In this document: positions 61,003 to 64,000 of the stretch, piece after piece
How positions within the stretch are numbered: the stretch's first letter is position 1
How the letters are laid out: each line of letters starts with the position of its first letter
NCBI RefSeq assembly: GCF_048771995.1
Contig: NC_133036.1
Coordinates: 18,011,001-18,075,000, forward strand
Length of the DNA stretch: 64,000 nucleotides
Direction: 5' to 3'
DNA from: Taeniopygia guttata
Taxonomy: Eukaryota > Chordata > Aves > Passeriformes > Estrildidae
Notes under the pieces: generated by a model
What the model was told of the DNA's origin: nothing
Seen by the model: only the letters and a program-made list of their open reading frames with translations
The model's database searches: none
Position numbers and translations under genes: made by a program

Positions 61003-62480
61003 CTGCAGGGACAGGAGAGGAGGAAGGGACTGCATCAAAGGTTTGATGTGGGATGGCTCAGGGAACAGGCTGAGAAGACAGCTTCTCATCTAGAAGAAAC
61101 CATCAGAGCACGTCACTTTCTAGCTCCCTTCTGCCCAAAAGTTTGTGCCCCCAACCCTGGAGTGCAGTGAGTCCTCCTGAGCTCTCACAAGGCTGCAGCC
61201 CCAGCACAGCCTGATGTGAGCACAGCTCTGCTGCTCGTGGCATATGCCCTCTGCCAGCAAGGGCCATACCCAAAAAATAAAACCTCTTTTGCCAGGCTCT
61301 GTGGAAGAGGAGTCAAGTGCCTGCACTCTCAGGAGGGCCAGGAGCTCCTGTCACAGCACATCAGCAATTCCAAGCTGGTGTCCAAGGGCCTGACCCCTTA
61401 TTCATGATCCCAACAAAAACACGTTCTGCCCCTGCGGTTACACCACGCTGACTCATGGTTTCTTGCACACATACAGCTCTGGAAATGCAGGAACAGAGAC
61501 TAGGATGAGTTCTGGGGATGGAATGATGGCAGGAAGGGCCATCCTCCTCTTTGGGCTTTCAGAAATGCTGTCCAAGCCCCAGGCTGGGCTCACAGCAGTG
61601 AGGTTGAAGGGAAACACGGCTCTGGGTGACAGGACACAGCTGCAGCTTTCTTTGGCTCAGCCATGCACACTGGGCCAGACCCTCGGCTCCCCATTCCTGT
61701 TCCCCATGCAGGGAGAAGCGGCTGAGCAGGACAAGCCCTGCCCTGGGTCTCCTGACTTACTCCAGCACACAACTGGCTGCAGCCAAAGGGAGCCTGGCCA
61801 AGGGCTTTGTTTCTTCTGATTCAGAAAAACTGTGCAGTGTTGAAACAACTGCTGTTTGTGTGTGAGCAGGTACAACCCTTCTCCTTAATGCCAACACTGG
61901 GCCTTTGAGAAACTCTTCCGCTTCCTTACATCTTTTTTTTATTGCCTCTGTTCCCCCAATGCAGAACAAGGGGCCACTTCCCACTCCAAAGTAATGTTCA
62001 CCAGGCAAGCTGGCAGATCAAAGGCCTTTTTCCTTGTTTGGAGGAAGAGACAGTGACTTTGCAAAGCCTTGCTTTAGAAAAGACAGCTCTGGAGCTGTCA
62101 CTGCAATACCAGCTTTCGGGTGAAGGCAGAGATGTGAGCGCTCTAGCAGGGTTGGGATGGGGGTACATGGAGATCAGGACTCTTCATGGACTGACACACA
62201 TAGAAAGCTGGAAGCCTTCTCATCATGATGCAGATAAAGACCTCATTTTACATTGTAAAGGAAATAAGCCAAAAATCCCAAACTCAGTATAGGTCTGGAG
62301 GACCTGAGCCAGCTTCTCTGAGCAAAACTTTCCTATTTCTCCCTCCCCAGACACTCCATATCCAGCTGCCACTCTCAGGGCACAGGACAGAAGGGCAGCA
62401 AAAGGGAGGTTGGCAAGACTATGACTTTTTGGTGGCAAGTTGAGGAGGCAATGCAAGTGGTAGGTGCACAGAAAATCCAC
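61003..62480. other. HYDIN-copy intron or deleted region, no exon recognised
   Basis: About 1.5 kb in which the family would normally encode the FDVLPLYG/LQLFDHVA module. Neither strand shows it. Plus-strand frames such as 61,216-61,407 (with an acceptor-like cctcttttgccag) and 61,942-62,292 have modest protein-like composition but no assignment. Confidence 0.5.
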
Positions 62481-62640
62481 CTCTGCTTCCAGGGAATCCT
62501 CTGCATCTGCTGGCTGCTGGGCAGAATCCTGCATCCTTTCCGGGCTTTCGGTTGGCTCCTCCACACTTTCGGGCTTGGAGTATCTCCTCGGAAATGCTGC
62601 CTTCTTCTTGGGCTTGAATGTAGGTGGTGAAGGGATGAAC
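62481..62640 (-). CDS. HYDIN: HYDIN linker exon (partial gene), donor uncertain
   Basis: Acceptor ttattttccag is followed by G, which completes the Arg codon split by the preceding exon. The peptide reads FIPSPPTFKPKKKAAFPRRY, KPESVEEPTESPERMQD and AEDSLEAE. Low complexity, Pro/Lys-rich then acidic, it corresponds to the variable linker after the INxIRF segment in HYDIN. The only donor at a suitable place is GAG|GTGGAT, which is weak. The open frame continues to 62,223 without family resemblance, so the 3' end of this exon is a guess. Confidence 0.6.
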
Positions 62641-62820
62641 CTGGAAAATAACATACCTATGGTTGTGGAGCTGTAGAGGGAGAGAGAGGTGCCTGCAAGA
62701 GCAGCTCCTCACCGCGGCGCGGCCCCTGGCTGGGTGCTGTGTGGTGAGCTCAGGAACAGCCACTCCAAACCAGGCTGGAGCAGGTCCATGCCCGGAGCAG
62801 CACAGGGATGATGCACGTAC

Positions 62821-63134
62821 CTTATGGTGTTCAGCTGGCGGTCTGTCAGGAATGACCAGTGGTACTGGACAGGAATTGGGCTGCAGTTGGTCATGTCCAT
62901 AAAGAGCACTTGCTCCGTGTCATTAATGATGCAGCCAAAGTCCACGGCCTCGGCCTGGAGATGGAGGTTCGGGAAGTGGACTTCTCCCCGAACAGTGATC
63001 TGCTCCTCACCAGGATGCTCCAAGAAGCGAATCCTGAGAACCCTCTCTGCCACCCAGCTATTCCGATTGTTCTCCTGAGCTGGGTTAAAGTGGATGCAGA
63101 GATGAAGCTCCTCCCCTACATCCAGTCCCATGGG
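62821..63134 (-). CDS. HYDIN: HYDIN internal exon (partial gene)
   Basis: A 314-nt exon between acceptor ctcatgtccttgcag and donor ATAAG|GTACGT, entering in phase 0 and ending in phase 2. It encodes PMGLDVGEELHLCIHFNPAQ, NSWVAERVLRIRFLEHPGEE, ITVRGEVHFPNLHLQAEAVD, FGCIINDTEQVLFMDMTNCS and PIPVQYHWSFLTDRQLNTIR, a complete ASH/MSP-type Ig-like domain. The hallmarks I-F-P-x-x-x-N...W, RGEVHFPNL, DFGCI-NDTE and TNCSP-PV-YHW are all intact. This is the strongest single identification in the window. The frame is free of stops, so this copy could be expressed if the missing module and flanks exist elsewhere. Confidence 0.93.
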
Positions 63135-63617
63135 CTGCAAGGACATGAGCAGTAATTAATCACCTGTGGGATGACGTCCCAAGCTCTGACAGCAGGAAAC
63201 AGTAAACGTTCCAAGTGTGACCCCAGCCTGAGTTTCTCAGTTCACCCTCATTTCTTTACAGTGAGGATCTGTCTGCAGCCACCATGCTCTGCTCTGAGAT
63301 TCCCTCGGGCTCACGTTTCTGTGCTCAGCAGCAATACAAGGGGATGGCTGCTGGAGAGCTGGCATGCTTTCCAGGAGACCCCTTTACTGCATGGCTTGCC
63401 TCCATCTGCTTGCCTGCTCCCCTCTCCTCATGTTTTAGAGCTAGCATGGATGTTACCAATTCAGGTAAGATTTTGATTCCTTCAGCAGCTCTCCTGCTGC
63501 AGCTCAGGCCAATCCACTGCTGACACTACAGAATAAACTTCTCAGCTCGAGCACCTCCCAGCAGAAGCGCACATCCCTCCTACTCCAAGCCCACGGAAGA
63601 AGCTCACAGAGGCTCAC

Positions 63618-63761
63618 CTTGGAATCTGCAGGGAGGGGCTGCTGGTCTGCATTGCAGATCAGGAACGGCTGCTCCAAGTCCAGCACAATGCTGAATGGCA
63701 GGGAGCAGGTGTTTTTTAAAGACAAAGGCTGGTACTGCAGAGTCAGGACATCACTGGGTTT
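63618..63761 (-). CDS. HYDIN: HYDIN internal exon (partial gene)
   Basis: A 144-nt exon, phase 0 at both ends, between acceptor cccgtttctgtag and donor CCAAG|GTGAGC. It encodes KPSDVLTLQYQPLSLKNTCS then LPFSIVLDLEQPFLICNADQ and QPLPADSK. HYDIN has the same order: KP-x-x-x-L-x-x-YQPL-x-x-KN, LP, PF-IC-x-x-D, then LP. It joins in frame to the exons on either side (63,929-64,000 and 62,821-63,134). No frameshift or stop is present. Confidence 0.92.
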
Positions 63762-63928
63762 CTACAGAAACGGGAGTTAAGGGAAAACAACCTCAAGTGG
63801 CCATAGACCTCCTTCCCCTTCCCATGCATTGCACATTTTTAAACCCTAGAAGTGCATCTATTTCTATTTACTTCCCCCCAATTGAAGAGTTACACCTTTA
63901 AATGCCAGGATGCAATCCAGAGACTTAC

Positions 63929-64000
63929 CTTTTCCACACGGAAAGTGATTGCTCTGGAGGACATTTGCACAACAGGGCAAATGAACTTGCAGGTGACATC
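63929..64000 (-). CDS. HYDIN: HYDIN exon, cut by the window edge
   Basis: The most upstream minus-strand exon visible. Its 5' part lies beyond the right edge. The 72 nt present are open and end GTGGAAAAG|GTAAGT, encoding DVTCKFICPVVQMSSRAITF then RVEK. This matches the HYDIN order in which C-F-x-P-x-x-Q-S precedes KP...YQPL. It joins in phase 0 to 63,618-63,761. The rest of the gene, if intact, should continue to the right of this window. Confidence 0.88.

Noticed and set aside
62041-62135. Plus-strand segment (EEETVTLQSLALEKTALELS) that resembles a HYDIN-like beta strand
   Set aside because: The similarity is too short and generic, and its strand does not agree with the intact minus-strand exons around it.

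Overview
The window looks like passerine bird nuclear DNA. The evidence is CR1 LINE 3' ends (about 3,740-3,955 plus strand and 9,882-10,030 minus strand), about ten stretches resembling solo LTRs of avian endogenous retroviruses, CpG-poor AT-rich gene deserts, and recognisable vertebrate HYDIN exons with ordinary GT-AG introns. There are no operons, bacterial signals or complete protein-coding genes. All family assignments come from reading the sequence; no search was run.

Layout: 1-20.9 kb is non-coding DNA with one LTR-like block, two CR1 tails and one weakly supported exon-like segment (18,418-18,603, minus). A minisatellite of about 2.5 kb fills 21,003-23,525. Its 23/24/28/29-bp units carry GGGCAGGATG, which matches the classical hypervariable-minisatellite core, and part of the array is duplicated at an offset of 802 bp. 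From 23.5 to 58.6 kb the DNA is again non-coding, with scattered LTR-like blocks (25.3, 29.5, 31.8, 47.5, 50.9 and 54.9 kb), homopolymer tracts and one orphan 145-codon reading frame with four N-glycosylation sequons (51,922-52,359, minus).

The right end (58.6-64 kb) is GC-richer and holds HYDIN, the ciliary central-pair protein, in an abnormal arrangement. Minus-strand exons with intact frames, matching phases and good splice sites enter from the right edge and run down to 60,825. They skip the protein module that should lie between 62,481 and 61,002. A separate, degenerate plus-strand HYDIN copy (59,206-60,510) lies tail-to-tail with them. It has frameshifts, its exons are in the wrong protein order, and two related LTR-like elements break it up, one of them splitting an exon between adjacent Glu and Val codons.

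The most useful leads are the minisatellite with its higher-order structure and the rearranged, LTR-broken HYDIN locus. Most long reading frames in the window are products of the tandem repeat or are chance frames. I found no evidence of a new multi-gene system.
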